The translations under genes and the position numbers were made by a program. A stretch of 64,000 bases of DNA from Acanthaster planci (taxonomy: Eukaryota > Echinodermata > Asteroidea > Valvatida > Acanthasteridae). Shown here piece by piece: positions 1 to 12,919 of the stretch (its first letter is position 1; every line of letters begins with the position of its first letter). The notes beneath the pieces are model-generated. The model was not told the origin of the DNA, searched no databases, and worked only from the letters and a program-made list of their open reading frames with translations. The stretch covers positions 246,268 to 310,267 of the forward strand of contig NW_019091637.1 in the NCBI RefSeq assembly GCF_001949145.1, in the 5' to 3' direction.

Positions 1-624
1 GAATTTGTCACTACCTCCTATGCTCAAAAGACATTGACCTTACGTCCGGTCTGAAATATAGGCAGGGCATTCTCTTAATATCAAGTTGTTTTTAGTACCT
101 TGCAATTACTTTTAGCAACGTCTTTGGGGTCAAGTTACTCCCACTGACTCAAAAGGTAAGCCCAGCACAAAGCAAGTGCCTTCTTCAATAGGGTTATTTA
201 AGAAAACCAAGTCTTCAACCATGACATGCTCAAAACAGACGACAAACTAGACTGGAGTATGCTTTAAAGTCACACTTGACAAAAGGCACCAGACTGTTCC
301 AATATTTGGTTTGCAGCCTGAGGGTTCTAAACATCTTTGGGGTTAACTTGCTTCCACCAAATGAAAAATGTCAGCACGGCGCAGAGCAAAGCACTCCAAT
401 GGGGTTATGTAAAACAACAGTTTGCCCTGAATCACAAGATATAGCAAGTGTCTTCGGTATGGAAAATTCAAATTGTTATGTTAAGTAAAGAAAAGTACCA
501 GATTTTATTCAACTTAACAGCTTAACTTGCAAAAGGCTTATTGAGTCGAGCCAGAGGAGCTGATTTGACATTCTGGCCACCCTCCGTCAAATACTTAAGA
601 CCATTTGCAGCAATTTGGTCTCAC
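1..624. other. SMG8 intron sequence with a degenerate internal duplication
   Basis: No coding exon is visible here. Two diverged copies of a ~100-bp block occur in the same orientation, about 113-215 and 325-425. Both carry TCTTTGGGGT, a CAGCAC...AGCAA stretch and an AATNGGGTTAT core, so this looks like an old local duplication or two copies of a dispersed repeat. Confidence 0.5.
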
Positions 625-3600
625 CTTCAGCGTGAATGGATCATCCCTCTGCCCGATAGTTCGCCCACAGTTACAGGCACAGGGGGTGCGGTTGTTGTTG
701 GTGTGGGGCATTCTGGGAATCACAGCCTCTGTTTCAGGGTCAGTTGGGCTGTCCAGCAAAAGATGTGCCTGGAGGATACACAGATTTACAATTTAAGTCC
801 TTATAACTGTCACTCACAAATTTTTCTGAAACTCTTTAAGGTCAGTTTTCAAGAGGGAATTGTATCCAATGCAGGACACTGAAATTGTAAACACACCGGG
901 GAGTCAAGTTAGCGTAGTGCTGCTTTCTTTGCCTTCCACTTCTGTGGTCCGAGTTTGATTCCGTGCTCCGTCCACATGTGGATTGGGCTTTCAGTCTCTA
1001 CCTGATTCCGTGGCTTTTACCCAGAATATTCCTCTGGGCTTTTCCTCCCACTTCTATAACTGTAATTACTTCTCATTTTCTCCTCTCTACAGGATTCTTC
1101 AGGCTTGTGAGCTACAGTGGGGCCCTTTTTTGGAATCCTTGGTATCCTTTCTGGAAATAAATGAATAATACCAAATAATAATCCTTTGACTGCACGCAAA
1201 TCAAGCATCTACACTGTATTAGCCTGTTTGTGAGTGTGTATGTGTGTGTGGGGGGGTGATTTCAGCCACAAACTCTGACCAGGTTTGGCTCTGTGCTTTT
1301 GTGGGGACCAGGGAACTTGTCTTCACAAACCAATTCAAGTTCAACAACAATATGGCAGAACAACAATTTTCCAAATCTGATCAATATTCATACTAGTGTT
1401 GCTGTCAAGGCTGTACAAGTCCATTCACAAATCCAGTCACAAGTAACATATTGAAGAATGACAAAGGAATGCTTTTGTTACAGTTCATTTGAAACAGCTC
1501 AAGACTTCATTTCAGACAGGATGACTTGTGACAGACTTTTGATGGGCTGGGCTACGATGCTGGCCAATACCTTGTGGATGCAGTGATGGCCAGTCAGACT
1601 GACCACCTCGCAGAGCTGGCGTCCACCCTGCCAAAACAGCTGGCACTCTGCCTGTAGCTGGTTGGCGTACTTCTCAAAGGCCGGCCCCCGGGCATGCTGG
1701 GAGAACACCTTCATGGCTTGGGTTAGCTGCAATGTCAAGTAAGAGAACAAATCCCAGAAGGTCAAAGTACAAATCAAAAAATTTGGAGAGCCAATATTGC
1801 ACTGCTAGACAGCTAACAGCACACCGACTGTACCAGCCTCACAACATTATAGTTTAAAAAAGCTTTATACATTACCACACCTATATTGGAACATAAAAAT
1901 TTACCATTTTAAAATATTGCCTACAAAAATGGACATGTTGGACATGTTTAAAGATTAAACTCACCCTGCTAGCATGGACAGTGCTTGTGTAATGTGATGG
2001 GGCCCCATCTTGGTATGTCCTGGTTGCTATGGGCAAGACTTTATTACATCGCCTGTTGTCAGAATAAAGGCAAATATTCTTGGAAATATTCTTCGGAGAA
2101 AATAGCATCAAATACAACAAAAGCCACATCCAGTATTGGTTCAAGCACAGGCTGTAATCCCTTGGCACAATGCTACCCATTTTTTTCTTTTTAATGCTTT
2201 GTGCACAAATGAAGATTCAAGAACAGCTTTGATGATACTTAAAAGTGAAAGACAAAATATATACTTATAATACCCATAACTCTAGCCCCTCTTTTGTCTG
2301 ATGTACTTGGCATTTTTGTAATGAACGTTGCTGAATGAGCCAAGATCAAATGCTTTCTACTGAAGTAAAAGTGCATCCTCTACCAAAATAATGGTGGTTG
2401 TGATGTTCAGCTCTAAATTCATCGGAATGCAGGAAAAGTTCTTACAATGGCTATCAACAGATTCTGTGAGTCCCTTGGGTGGAACCATTCATACTTACGC
2501 TTCGGAGAACCGCATGTCCAGGTCGAGGGCCGAGGTCATGGCATTGAAATGGCTGGCGATCTTCGGCTCAGACAAGTCAGTCATGAAGAACTCGTAGAGA
2601 CGGTCAGACACGGACTTCCACTTGCTGAAGCCAAGAGCCTGGAAAATTGCAAAAGGATTAGGCTAGCTTGTACGGGAAAAATAAATCAATACTTCCTGCT
2701 AATTGTGCAAAAAATTCACTCTAGACAGCATCCAGGGACTGCAGATGCACCTCTAAATAGGGCCACCTCAAGGAAAAGGACATTGTTTATGCACCCGGTA
2801 TGTGTACACAAGTTTACTTAAAGTAGGACATGGGCCATTGTAAGGAATCAAAAGCCTCTTATTTGAAAAGAATATACCTGAGAGTAATACATGAACCAAG
2901 GGCAAACATAATTCCAGTAATGTTTAGATTTTTTACTTCATCACAGTTGAATCTTATAGGGCAAATTTCTGCTATTACATATCACTGAATCTCTTCCTTC
3001 ATGGTTGGTGCTAACAATTATTGTTAGAATGTGAAATCACATATACATGTTTTGTTTGTGTTAATAATTTCCACTGACCTCAAAATGTGGTACTCCCCCT
3101 CGTCCAATGCCATCATCAAATCCCTTTCCATCAAGCACCAGCTGGACATGTTCCCAAAGAAATGACCTAAGGTCATCCGGCTGTTTCGTATCCTCCACAG
3201 ACGGTACTGTGTCCGTGAATATCTGGAACTGTTCCGAGGGTACTGGCGGAGAAGGGCATGTTGTAGGCTGGGATTTGGTGTCACCTTTTTTCCAAGTTCA
3301 ACAAAAAGAGAACGAAAGAAACAGGTGAGGAAGAGGCTTTTGAAGACTGTAGAGATCTGGCTAAGTTCAAAGATTTAACTCTGCATACACTGTGTGGACC
3401 CTCTTCATTCTTAAGTTCTGTCACATAAAGTCAGCAGGGTTTGCACATATTTGCTCATGTTGTCGTCACAGGTTTTAAACAGGCTTACTCAAGGTGGCCC
3501 AACTGGGTCAAGAGGTAATGCAGACACCAAGTTTGCAACATGAATTTGAACTTGTATGAAATCGGCTCAACCATGTTTAAATGTATTCATTGTTCCACGC

Positions 3601-6600
3601 TTAATGTCTTCATTGTACAGCATTAGAACACATCTATAAGAAATTTGCACTTTATAAATGAATAAATTAGTATTATTTTATAATTATTAACTGTCAAAAG
3701 CAATGGACATCCACGGGTATATTTCCGACCTCTCTTTCACAGAACTCACTTGATTCGAGCCAATTTACCACTACAAGCAATGCGTTTCTGAACCTTTTAT
3801 AATGCCTTTAACGAAATTATCAATGCCACTGTTTTGCATTGTGGGAAACCCTCCCCCAGTCAGTGGCATATCCAGTGGGGGGGGAGAGTGGCAATTTACC
3901 CCCACACATCAGATTTCTTTTTTTTTTTAACTATGGAGACTTCATAGTTGAGTAGGAAAGTAATTCCTATTTATTAAACATTAGCACCAAAACCCTAAGA
4001 AAACAACACTGCGACATAAAAGCAAGGATGTCGGGACCGTGAGTAAGGTATTCGATATTTTTTACTCCCCAAACATCATGTTGAATAAGCCCGAAACGGC
4101 ATTCACTTTTGAATTTGCCCCCCTCCATCCCAAACACTGGATATGCCGCTGCCCCCAGTAACCGGCTTGGCAGGCCAGTAACTTCGACCAGGCCTGCGTA
4201 AAATGCAAGAACTCACTTGAATGTCAAATTGAACGCAGGCACGCCTCCATGAATAAGCACGAGAAAGGCAAGAAATGAATGCTACAATACTGTGGCGCCA
4301 CCTATCAAGTGTAATCTTAGGAAAAGGGCAAATTTACATTTTATATCTGTGACAGTGTTTGCGACACTTGCACCTGGAAATGTGCAACAAGCCACTTGCA
4401 GTACTTACCTCTCTTGAATGGCTGAAAATTCTTGTTGAGTTCCGATATCATCAATGCAACTGGGTCTGTGGCCAGACACTGCTGATCCAAGAAATACACA
4501 TAGGCCTGGTTTCCAGGTACGGTAAATAAGCAATGAGATCTGAAAATATGATTAAAGCAATGGTTTGAGAATTTCTGAGGAGTTCTAGTGAAAAAGTGCA
4601 TTGTAATTTGACACAAGCAATGAAATTATTAGAACCAGAATACAGCCAAAAAAGTAAAGTCAATATAAATAGAAGTAGGTAACTGACCCTACGTGTAGGA
4701 ACATCACATTTACAGTGGCTGTATTCTGGAAGAGTGTATAAATTTCCAAATTTAAGCCTGGTACTTTCCTGTCCTTATCAATTTACCACTCTTAAATTCT
4801 GTGTACAGAGATAATGGTCTTTAAGAAAATATTTGTTGCACAACTGATTCAGGGGTATTGGTGCTCGTTCCAGCTTAGAATGCTCCTGTGATTGAGTTTT
4901 GTGAACACCTTGCAGATATAAACGTTAACGCTTACAAATTATTAGTCAAGATGCGGCTCTTGCGTAGGATTCTGTAGATCTGATCCTCCAATGAATGTTG
5001 CAAAAGCTTGCGGGCAGACCATCGCTGAAAATAAAATCAAGACTGGTGTCAAATTCTGGAATTAGATTAAGGTGTGAAAAGAAAAGAGAGAATTTTACTA
5101 ATTTGTGATAACTTGAAGTTGATATCAAATTGTGGGATTACATCATTGGCTGGGAATTCTCACTTGGGCACCGAACAATCATTTGGGCATGTCATTCTCA
5201 TTACTTATTCCAGTTTGGCCAGTATGGTTACTAAGGTGTATAATTCTTCCCTAGGGTGGAAGGCAATGAAGAGGGATACTTACTTTGTACTTGGATTTTG
5301 CATTAGACACAGATGCTGTTGAGTTCAGCTCTTCTTCTGTCATATCAGTCTGCAGGAGGTAATTACACAAGATGATCAATGGATACCCAATTTGGTACAC
5401 ACATTTTCGACAAGTAAATGCTGGTTTGTAATTGTTTCTCCTTGTTGACTTTCTCCTTGATGACAAGTGATTTCTTTACATACCTCATAGGGCAAAACCT
5501 TTGACAACCGATAATGAAACAAAAATGAGTTAGATCACACCACCCCTTCTTTTTTTATCTCNNNNNNNNNNNNNNNNNNNNNNNNNNNNNNNNNNNNNNN
5601 NNNNNNNNNNNNNNNNNNNNNNNNNNNNNNNNNNNNNNNNNNNNNNNNNNNNNNNNNNNNNNNNNNNNNNNNNNNNNNNNNNNNNNNNNNNNNNNNNNNN
5701 NNNNNNNNNNNNNNNNNNNNNNNNNNNNNNNNNNNNNNNNNNNNNNNNNNNNNNNNNNNNNNNNNNNNAACAGTGAAGCACAGTTGTTGAGCAACACAAA
5801 AGTGCAATCTGATATTCCTGTGAAGGACTGTTGCTGCAGTGCACAACACAACACAGCTGTGCTTCTTTGAGGTCTTCACCAAATGACCCAAAGAGTGACT
5901 TCAGCATAGGAGGGTTAACGTAGAAGAGCACGGTCGACTTTCACTTGTGGTTGTCCTTCTTCCTACTGCGAAGTGTTGCACTTGAATCCATAACAAGTCC
6001 TCATCAAAGTCCATCATGAGTTCATTACAAAAGGAATCCAGCTACAGTACATGACAAAGTCATGCACTGTTCAAATATGGTGACAAACACATTCCTCTGT
6101 CTGTCATGGTCCATCTTTTTACGAAGATAGATCCAGTGAATGGACCTTCTGACTGGACACATCAAAGGACGAAAGAGAGTTCCCCCCATAACCTGTTGGC
6201 AGACAAACAGCAGCCTTGGTGTACAGAGTCGGCCGTAGGTCTGGCACTCCTTCCCTACGGATGCTTCCTTTAGGAGGCTGGAGATGGAAGGAATCAACTT
6301 CTCCCTGCATATGCAAAAAATGCAAGTTTTTCTCAGCATTTCACGGAGTTAAGGATGCATGGCACACAATTATACATTGATGCTACTGTTCAGGATGTAA
6401 ACACTGCAATTTCCAGGCTTGGTTCAATGTTCATGCTTCTGTGTCCATCATTCAGTACCTTTCACCTGTCTTCATTCTACACACCCTATTCTGAAATCGT
6501 AAAAAATTCCAGTTTTTATCTTCTCATTTGTTTGTTCGCTGTTACTCTATCTATTGTTAAAGAGTCATACAATTTGCTCTGTGTGATTATTCTGCCATTC

Positions 6601-9600
6601 TCATTATGGGATGCCCCTTTTACCACTTTCATATTGTATTTACTGTCATGTAATTTTTATTCTATAGCCCTTTCTTTTCGGTTACTCTCTTTGCTGACCT
6701 CAAGTTCTGAAGAGCTCTGAACAGCTGGATGTAGCTGGTATCAAAAGTGTTCTTGGGGTGGACGACCTGACGAAACACAGAAGATAAAGAACAACAAACA
6801 AAAGTCAATAGAATGTTGTGATAAGCTACAGAAGACAAATGATAACTTTACAACTTGCAGTGGAAAGTCATTTGACAGCTTTCGGAATAAAAATGTCTTA
6901 GTGGAGGATTTTCTTTCTATCCATCTGCACTGTGTTATTAAAGTAAGGTACCGTATGTTAACTGGTTTCCTAGGTTTTGCAATCTTGGTGTTATCACAAA
7001 ATCTATGCAAGACCATTCACAAGTGCCAGGTTGAACAATGACAAAGGAATGCTTTTTTTGCAATTCATTTGAATAGCTTGGACTTGAAATCAGACTGGAG
7101 GTCTTGTGTTGGTCTTGTGCAGGTCTAGTGAAGGTCTTAAGTGGCCTCGACTAAAGTGGAACGCCGCTAAACCGAACACCGCTACACCGAACATTCGGCT
7201 GTACTGAACATCGCCCTTGGCTCCCAATAATTTGTGCACAGAGCCTACCAAACACTATTCAGTTGCCGTTTGTAATTCCCGAACGTCAACATGATAAAAC
7301 AGTCAGTGTTTTTTATGTTTGAAAGTGACAAGCGGCCATTATTTCCCCAAGGATTAGAAGGGAAAGCCACTAGTTGTCAATGGTATTGAATTGACACTGG
7401 TTTTGCGACTCCACATGATCGGGTGCAGAAGAAAACTGCACGTACGCGCACGGTGGCATTGCACTAACAATACAATGTAGTCTAAAGAGGACGCCGCTGA
7501 TACACAAATCAACCGAGATTCGCCACAGCATCAATCCTGAGCGGTAGTTTCACGACTTTTAGGATAAACTTGATATCAATTTTTTGACTCAAGTTTAAAT
7601 AAAAAACAAAAATAATCGCCAGATACATTTCTAGAAAGCTTAAACTTGAATGCAACGGCAAAACATCACGAAAACAGCAAACCAAGGTATCACAAGAGGG
7701 TGCACATCGGTTAGACAAGAGAGGGCACTATTCAACATGGAAACAAAAAGTTCGGCAGTTAAATTCGCTATACCGAACGACCACTGTACCAAACATTTAG
7801 TGTGGACCACGTCTTGTTCGTTATAGCAGTGTTCCACTGTACACCACTGTACAAGATCAATTCCAAGAATTCAAAAATTGTACAAATTCTTTCATATACT
7901 GAATGAACCTGTTTGTTTTCTATCTGCACCATTTTGTCCTGTGAATCTTTTATACAGTGGGATTTCTTTTTAACACATTTCCATTTTTGTAAATTCTTCT
8001 AATACTGCCCAATGTATCGCATTGTATTGAACTTCATAGCACAGGCTCACCACCATGAGATGACACACAGTGAACATGAACAGCAGAGCCCTGGCATGGC
8101 TCGTCGCGTGGTCCTTCCAAAACGCATGGCAATCCTACAGAGGAAACATTTTGAATTACACGTACATATAATTGTTGAAAAAATAATGGTTATAGCTGAA
8201 AAGTAACCAGAGTGCACCATATGTACACTGTACATGTGTACACAACGGTGCATTGTAAGCATGAACTAATATACATGTACAAAAAGGCGAATGTGAGTTT
8301 TCTGCTCCTGCAAGAATGGAAAAGGAAAACTAAGTACATGTATGTTTTTATCTGCCATATCATGGACCTGTCTCGGATGTTTTTCGAATATTTTTCATGT
8401 TCTTGACATATTTTCACTGCGCTACATATCGGCAAGTCTCAAAGAAGAAAACTGACCTTTCAAAAAGCAAACAAATCATACACTAAAACACACCAAACAA
8501 AGCACTAAAAAGCTATATTGGCTTTTAGCTATCTTTACACAGTGCTAAAACCTGTTAAAATATTACCAAAAAATAGGTATATATTTGAGACTAAACTTAC
8601 TGCATGTGAAAGGTTCTGCTGCATTTGTTGACAGATGCGTGAGAGTATCACTGTGTCATGGATAGACAGAAGGTGAAGGTAGAGCACCCTAGAATCGGCA
8701 TCATAAAAGCACTCAATGTTGCACTGGTTCAAAGAATGGAAAAACAGAACAACCGTATCAACTACCCTATGTCCACAAACTTATGTTTTTTAAATTGTAT
8801 TAAACTAACAAGCTGATGTTAATTAAAATAAGCGAGAACAATTTAATTCCAACTCTCTTGTATCACATGCTGCAATAACTACCACTATTTTATGTACCTT
8901 ATAAACAAACTTGTGACGTCAAGTCTCATTTTCTTTCCATGAAGTGAGGGTGCTTTGTACCCGAACAACAATAAAGTTCAAGACACTTGATAACAAACAC
9001 ATTGATGTGTTGCAAAACAATATCCAACGGCCCTTCAATGGTCGTGGGGGCATATAGTTCCCCCCTCACTTTTTTTGGGGGGGGGTTGAGAAAAATGTAT
9101 AAGGTATTCATTAGCAATGAAAAGTGAGAGTAATGAAAAAAGCTAATATGCTGCTATGGTGTAAGGTTCAGGGGTCAAGAAGTATATCTGTGTCATGAAC
9201 GGTGACCCCAGTGTCATGGCGTCACCACTGACTACATCTATCTGGTTTGGTGGAGTTTGGATGATGAGGGCTTGTTAGTCAAGTTAAATGATATTACAAC
9301 AATTAGTGATACTTGTAGCCATCAGTAATGGCTAAAGGCATGTTTTTACCATGAACAGTACATGTATAACTGTAAAACTTGAACAAAATGACTGCAGAAC
9401 ATGGTAAATGTGAACATGTACTTACACTATCAACCTCTGTCTTCTGAGGGCCGAAATCAGGATTCTGTTCAGATCAACAAAACAAATCAAGTGTCTTAGG
9501 TAGCATGTTATCCTCAATCAGATTGTTTATAAGTTAAAAAATCAGCTAGAAATTCTGCCAGAGGATGACTACATGAGATGTAACCATAATAACATTTTCC

Positions 9601-12600
9601 CATGGTCAATCAAAGCGCTTTTGGGCCAGAATACATGTACAAGTCTTGGCACTCAACAAGATTTCCCATGTCAGGTAGTTTAAGAGACCTCTGTACTGAC
9701 GGCACCACACTTTGTTTGATATGGTTTCATATGGCACTCAGTCGACTGTGGGCCCCATTGGCTCCACAGAAAAAGATTTAAACAAACTGTGGCATCGTCG
9801 TCCATAAAGAAACTCTGGGTTATTCATGTACCCATGATGGTACATGTACCCCCTTGTCATTACCTGGAAACTGTTTGTCGTGGTGATGCCATTTAGCATC
9901 AGTCCTTTTGCCCTCTGGCTCTTTCCAAAGACTCCGACGACACAGATCTTTTCATTAGACTCTGGTGTGCTGCACAGGAGGAACAGAAAATGGAAAGCCA
10001 TTGGTAAAATGCTTTCACATGATCAGTGGCGAGTCGCCACAAACATTCTCAACAGCATAATGCAAGAAATGATGATTTCAATTTAGTGTAAAGCAAGATC
10101 CATGAAAGATCTTTGCAGTAAATTACATTAAAATTAACCCAAATTGAATATGTTGTGTGGGTTAACCAATTCACTGATAGTTGGGACGATCTAAACTGGA
10201 GTGTAGCACTTAGGCTAGCCAAAATGTATACGCAGTTAGAAGTTTTGATCGATGTTGACAGCTTAAGGCTTCCAACCTTTCTCACAGACACGTGTGCTAT
10301 CCATCATATGCCTTCTCCTTGTACATCTCATCGAGGACAAAACCACATGGCCATGGGCTGACATTAACTAGTGGACTTGAATGAACCACAGTGGCAATTT
10401 TACAGAAGCATCAGAACAGTTGCCAAAAAAATGACCTCTTTGTTCTCTTGTACAAAGTACCAATTTTTTAATCCTACAAAACCTGTAGGCTCTTCTTTAT
10501 ACATGTAATTGAATATTTTGCTTCATACCTGCTACTTTGGATGCTGTGTTCGGGGTAAAATCCAATGCTTTCATTGGTTTAGTGTGTGAATTTGTTTGTT
10601 TTTGGAGGGTTAATGCTGCACATTTCCAACTAGCACTCGGATATTGCCAGGTTATGACCAACTGTTATGACCAACTGTTATTCTAGAGTCCTAGCTAAGG
10701 CAAATGTCAGTCACTTTGGCATCTACATGTTGCCATCTACAGGTACCAACTTAGCATCTTGTCAACTTGGCATTTAAAAAAGTCAGCACCTCGGCATCCA
10801 AATTTTACCTCCCAAATAATAAGATTTTAGTAAAAGTTAGCAATATGACAACAAAACACGATTGTTACAGAGACAGACTATAACTTTTTGAGGTCCGCCA
10901 AGAACTTATTATTGACAAGAAGAGGAAAATTGAAATAAACATCCACCTAGCAAACCTCATCAAACACCAGACATTGTCAATGACAGTTGATAGTCACAGC
11001 AAACCAGCCACGTGGCCAGTGATTGTTACGACGATGAATGTATTTCCTGCTTGGGAGACAATATCCTAACTTGAAGACTGATAGTTTGTTACTGTTTTAA
11101 AATTAAATTTTTAAAATTCTATTTATAATATTTTGTTTTTATTTTTCCCAAAATTTCTGCTAAACAATCAGAGATGTTGCAAGCACAGTAGGTCCATGCT
11201 CCTACACATAATGAACACACTGGATATGGTGATGAATTGGCCGTGTTCCAAGTTGACAGGGTGTCGAGATAGTGGGGTGCAAAGTTGGCACCTATTGTTA
11301 AACCACAACTGACTGTTAACAGAAGGTGATTTGTAGAGTCTTTGTCATGCTTTAGACCTATGGAATGGAACCTGTTAAAAGGGTACAAGTCACCACCACA
11401 TGGGCTGAGAAACATGAAAAACAAACGTTGTGGGATAACCGTGACAAATGAGCTTCCTGATAATGATTTCACTGACATTTACAATCTCAGTCCAACAGTT
11501 TAAGACAACATACACTGTACTGTATATCATCTCTCTTAGCCCCAGTTTGGGGCAAGTCTACTGGACTCCCTCTGCATGATACAAATGCCGAGGAAGTCCA
11601 GCAGACTGGACCAACTGTAGGCTAGTGCCTGCCGGTTAACATGGCAGTTAATAGGGACGCGCATTAATGATGAGGGCACTGCTCATTTGGGAACTCATTT
11701 TCTCCAGCAAGAACATGAGGAAATCGTGATAAAATTTTGTCTTTTTCTGCATGTTTTAGCTCCTCTACTTAATTTCTGATTTAATTTTTTTTAATTTCAA
11801 GTGAAAAAAACCATTTATTTTATTCAAATAATGCATGAATGAGAACAAAGATTTCATTCTTGCAGTCAGAGGTTGTTCCATTTATTGCACTTACATTGTA
11901 CGTCTGAACAGAGGCGTAACTCTCCATTCACTTTGTACAGGGATTTGCATGTTTTCTTACTTTTTTGCTGCAACATGATAAAAATAACTGAAACCTGTTC
12001 GGTACAGTGTGGGAGATATTCGTAGTGCATAAACACGATAAACAGTGAAATTTCAGGAACATTTTATCATGTTGATGTAAAGGTTAAGGTCAGTGATTCA
12101 GTTTTTCCCATGGACCATGATCGCAACACTATATTTGCCCCTTTGACGAGTTTGAGTTTCGAGTTTTCAATATTGAATAGCCACTAGTAGGCCTAAGCCT
12201 TTGTTTACGTTTCATGTGCAAGCTCAAAAGACTTAATAGAGCAGAGGGCAACAAATTTATGACTGGGAGTGAGGTGGACATCAGACCCCACAGTTCTGGG
12301 GGTAATTCATAACAATGTTGAGTAACCAAGGTAACACGGAACCATGGTAACACTTAGCGAATGGATGCTCACGATTGCTATTGTTGTTTTTGTAGACAAT
12401 TTGTTCCCGTCTTTGTTCACTTAGGCCTAGGCATGCCCTACATGCACCTCAAATGTAAAGTTAACATGGCAGCAGAGCGGGAAATAGGCTTATTCAAAGT
12501 TATTGTTGACCAATCAGAGAGAAGAATCAAGGCTCAGTGATGAGAGAACGAAAAAATGAATTTTTGCTTTTCGGTAAAAATCAACATATCCACACTCACC

Positions 12601-12919
12601 TAGGTCACCTGACCATGCTGACTTGTCCTCCTGCTCTAGTTCTAGGCCTACAGAAATTTAGCTTGATCTGCATTTGCCCCTAGCCCCACTAGTGTGGCAC
12701 GGACTATCACTCCCGATCTATCCTTATGGATTGGGAGTGAGAGTCCGTGCCACACTAGTCGGGCTACATTGGCCCCCTAACCATGCTAACCTTACTGGGA
12801 TAAGACCTACAATACGTGCAAATCATCCCAAAACATCATCATACAAAATCCAATCGTACTCACCCAGTATTTGAAAGGAATGAAAGGCGGAACCAACATT
12901 TCTTAAAATCTACAGCCAT
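625..12919 (-). CDS. SMG8: SMG8 orthologue, nonsense-mediated mRNA decay factor (15 exons visible, 3' end outside window)
   Basis: SMG8 binds SMG9 and restrains the SMG1 kinase that phosphorylates UPF1 in nonsense-mediated decay. Exons in transcription order (high to low coordinates): 12864-12919, 9864-9969, 9426-9464, 8601-8723, 8051-8134, 6699-6766, 6193-6304, 5284-5349, 4936-5024, 4409-4539, 3079-3284, 2499-2638, 1965-2052, 1571-1726, 625-768. All junctions are phase-consistent and give 536 codons. Recognisable SMG8 blocks are the N-terminal CVVGVFGK (G-fold P-loop-like), FWKDHA followed by a hydrophobic stretch, LEDQIYRILRKSRILTN, CLFTVPGNQAYVY, FLWEHVQLVLDGKGFDD, SQHARGPAFEKYA, and the CACNCGR cysteine cluster followed by DDPF. 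The N-terminus is shorter than human SMG8, which has a Gly-rich leader. Roughly the last third of the family should lie left of position 625. Weakest points: the 39-nt exon 9426-9464, the purine-rich acceptor before 3284, and exon 1, which is supported only by phase, ATG and a gtgagt donor. Introns carry several DNA-transposon remnants. Confidence 0.93.
1418..1530 (+). repeat. Dispersed repeat family A, copy 1
   Basis: It contains AATGACAAAGGAATGCTTTT, then a CAGTTCATTTGAA stretch and a CTCAAGACTT-like tail. The same order of blocks recurs near 7012-7140 and 26485-26600. It lies in the SMG8 intron just downstream of the exon at 1571-1726. No coding capacity or terminal repeats are seen; a SINE or a fragment of a longer element is possible. 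Confidence 0.55.
3861..4151. mobile_element. hAT-like non-autonomous DNA transposon with exact 8-bp target-site duplication
   Basis: The left end CAGTGGCATATCCAGTG (3861) is mirrored at the right end, whose reverse complement is CAGCGGCATATCCAGTG (ending at 4151). The element is flanked on both sides by the identical octamer CCCCCAGT (3853-3860 and 4152-4159). CAG/CTG-ended inverted repeats with an 8-bp duplication are the hallmark of the hAT superfamily. At 291 bp with no transposase it is a MITE. It sits in an SMG8 intron. Confidence 0.9.
5562..5768. other. Assembly gap (Ns)
   Basis: A run of 207 undetermined bases inside the SMG8 intron between the exons at 6193-6304 and 5284-5349. An additional small exon could be hidden here, but the flanking exons join in phase without one. 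Confidence 0.99.
7012..7140 (+). repeat. Dispersed repeat family A, copy 2
   Basis: It shares AATGACAAAGGAATGCTTTT and CAATTCATTTGAATAGCTT with the copies near 1418 and 26485, followed by repeated GGTCTTG-type words. It abuts the pogo/mariner-like element that starts at 7152. Confidence 0.55.
7152..7841. mobile_element. Tc1/mariner-pogo-like non-autonomous element (TA target site)
   Basis: The ends are inverted repeats: the left end reads AAGTGGAACGCCGCTAAACC, and the right end read on the minus strand starts CAGTGGAACACTGCTATAAC. Each is bordered by TA (7152-7153, 7840-7841). CGAAC words recur near both ends. There is no transposase reading frame in ~690 bp. It is inserted in the SMG8 intron between the exons at 8051-8134 and 6699-6766. 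Confidence 0.7.
11537..11624. mobile_element. Small foldback (inverted-repeat) element
   Basis: The left arm begins TAGCCCCAGTTTGG and continues through CAGTAGACTTG's complement to CTGGACTCCCTC. The right arm read in reverse begins TAGCCTACAGTTGG and continues to CTGGACTTCCTC. The arms are ~35 bp with a ~20-bp loop. The TAGCC terminus resembles the Mutator-like MITEs at 12681 and 15314, but no clear target-site duplication is seen. Confidence 0.6.
12681..12766. mobile_element. Mutator-like MITE, copy A (TAGCCC termini)
   Basis: A near-perfect inverted repeat. The left arm starts TAGCCCCACTAGTGTGGCAC and the right arm is its complement, ending in GGGCTA. The immediate flanks are CATTTGCCCC and CATTGGCCCC, a 10-bp target-site duplication with one mismatch. 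The same arm sequence (GAGTCCGTGCCACACT) recurs in copy B at 15314-15382. Confidence 0.8.

Larger units (their letters stand above)
9970..12863. other. Long SMG8 intron 1
   Basis: The 2.9-kb first intron contains no exon that fits the SMG8 frame. It holds a small foldback element (11537-11624), a Mutator-like MITE (12681-12766) and a short tandem duplication of a GTTATGACCAACT word near 10660. The rest is unassigned AT-rich sequence. Confidence 0.6.

Noticed and set aside
5769-5931. Cys/Ser-rich frames beside the first assembly gap, in the place where an SMG8 linker exon might lie
   Set aside because: The exons at 6193-6304 and 5284-5349 already join in phase, and the peptide does not resemble SMG8.
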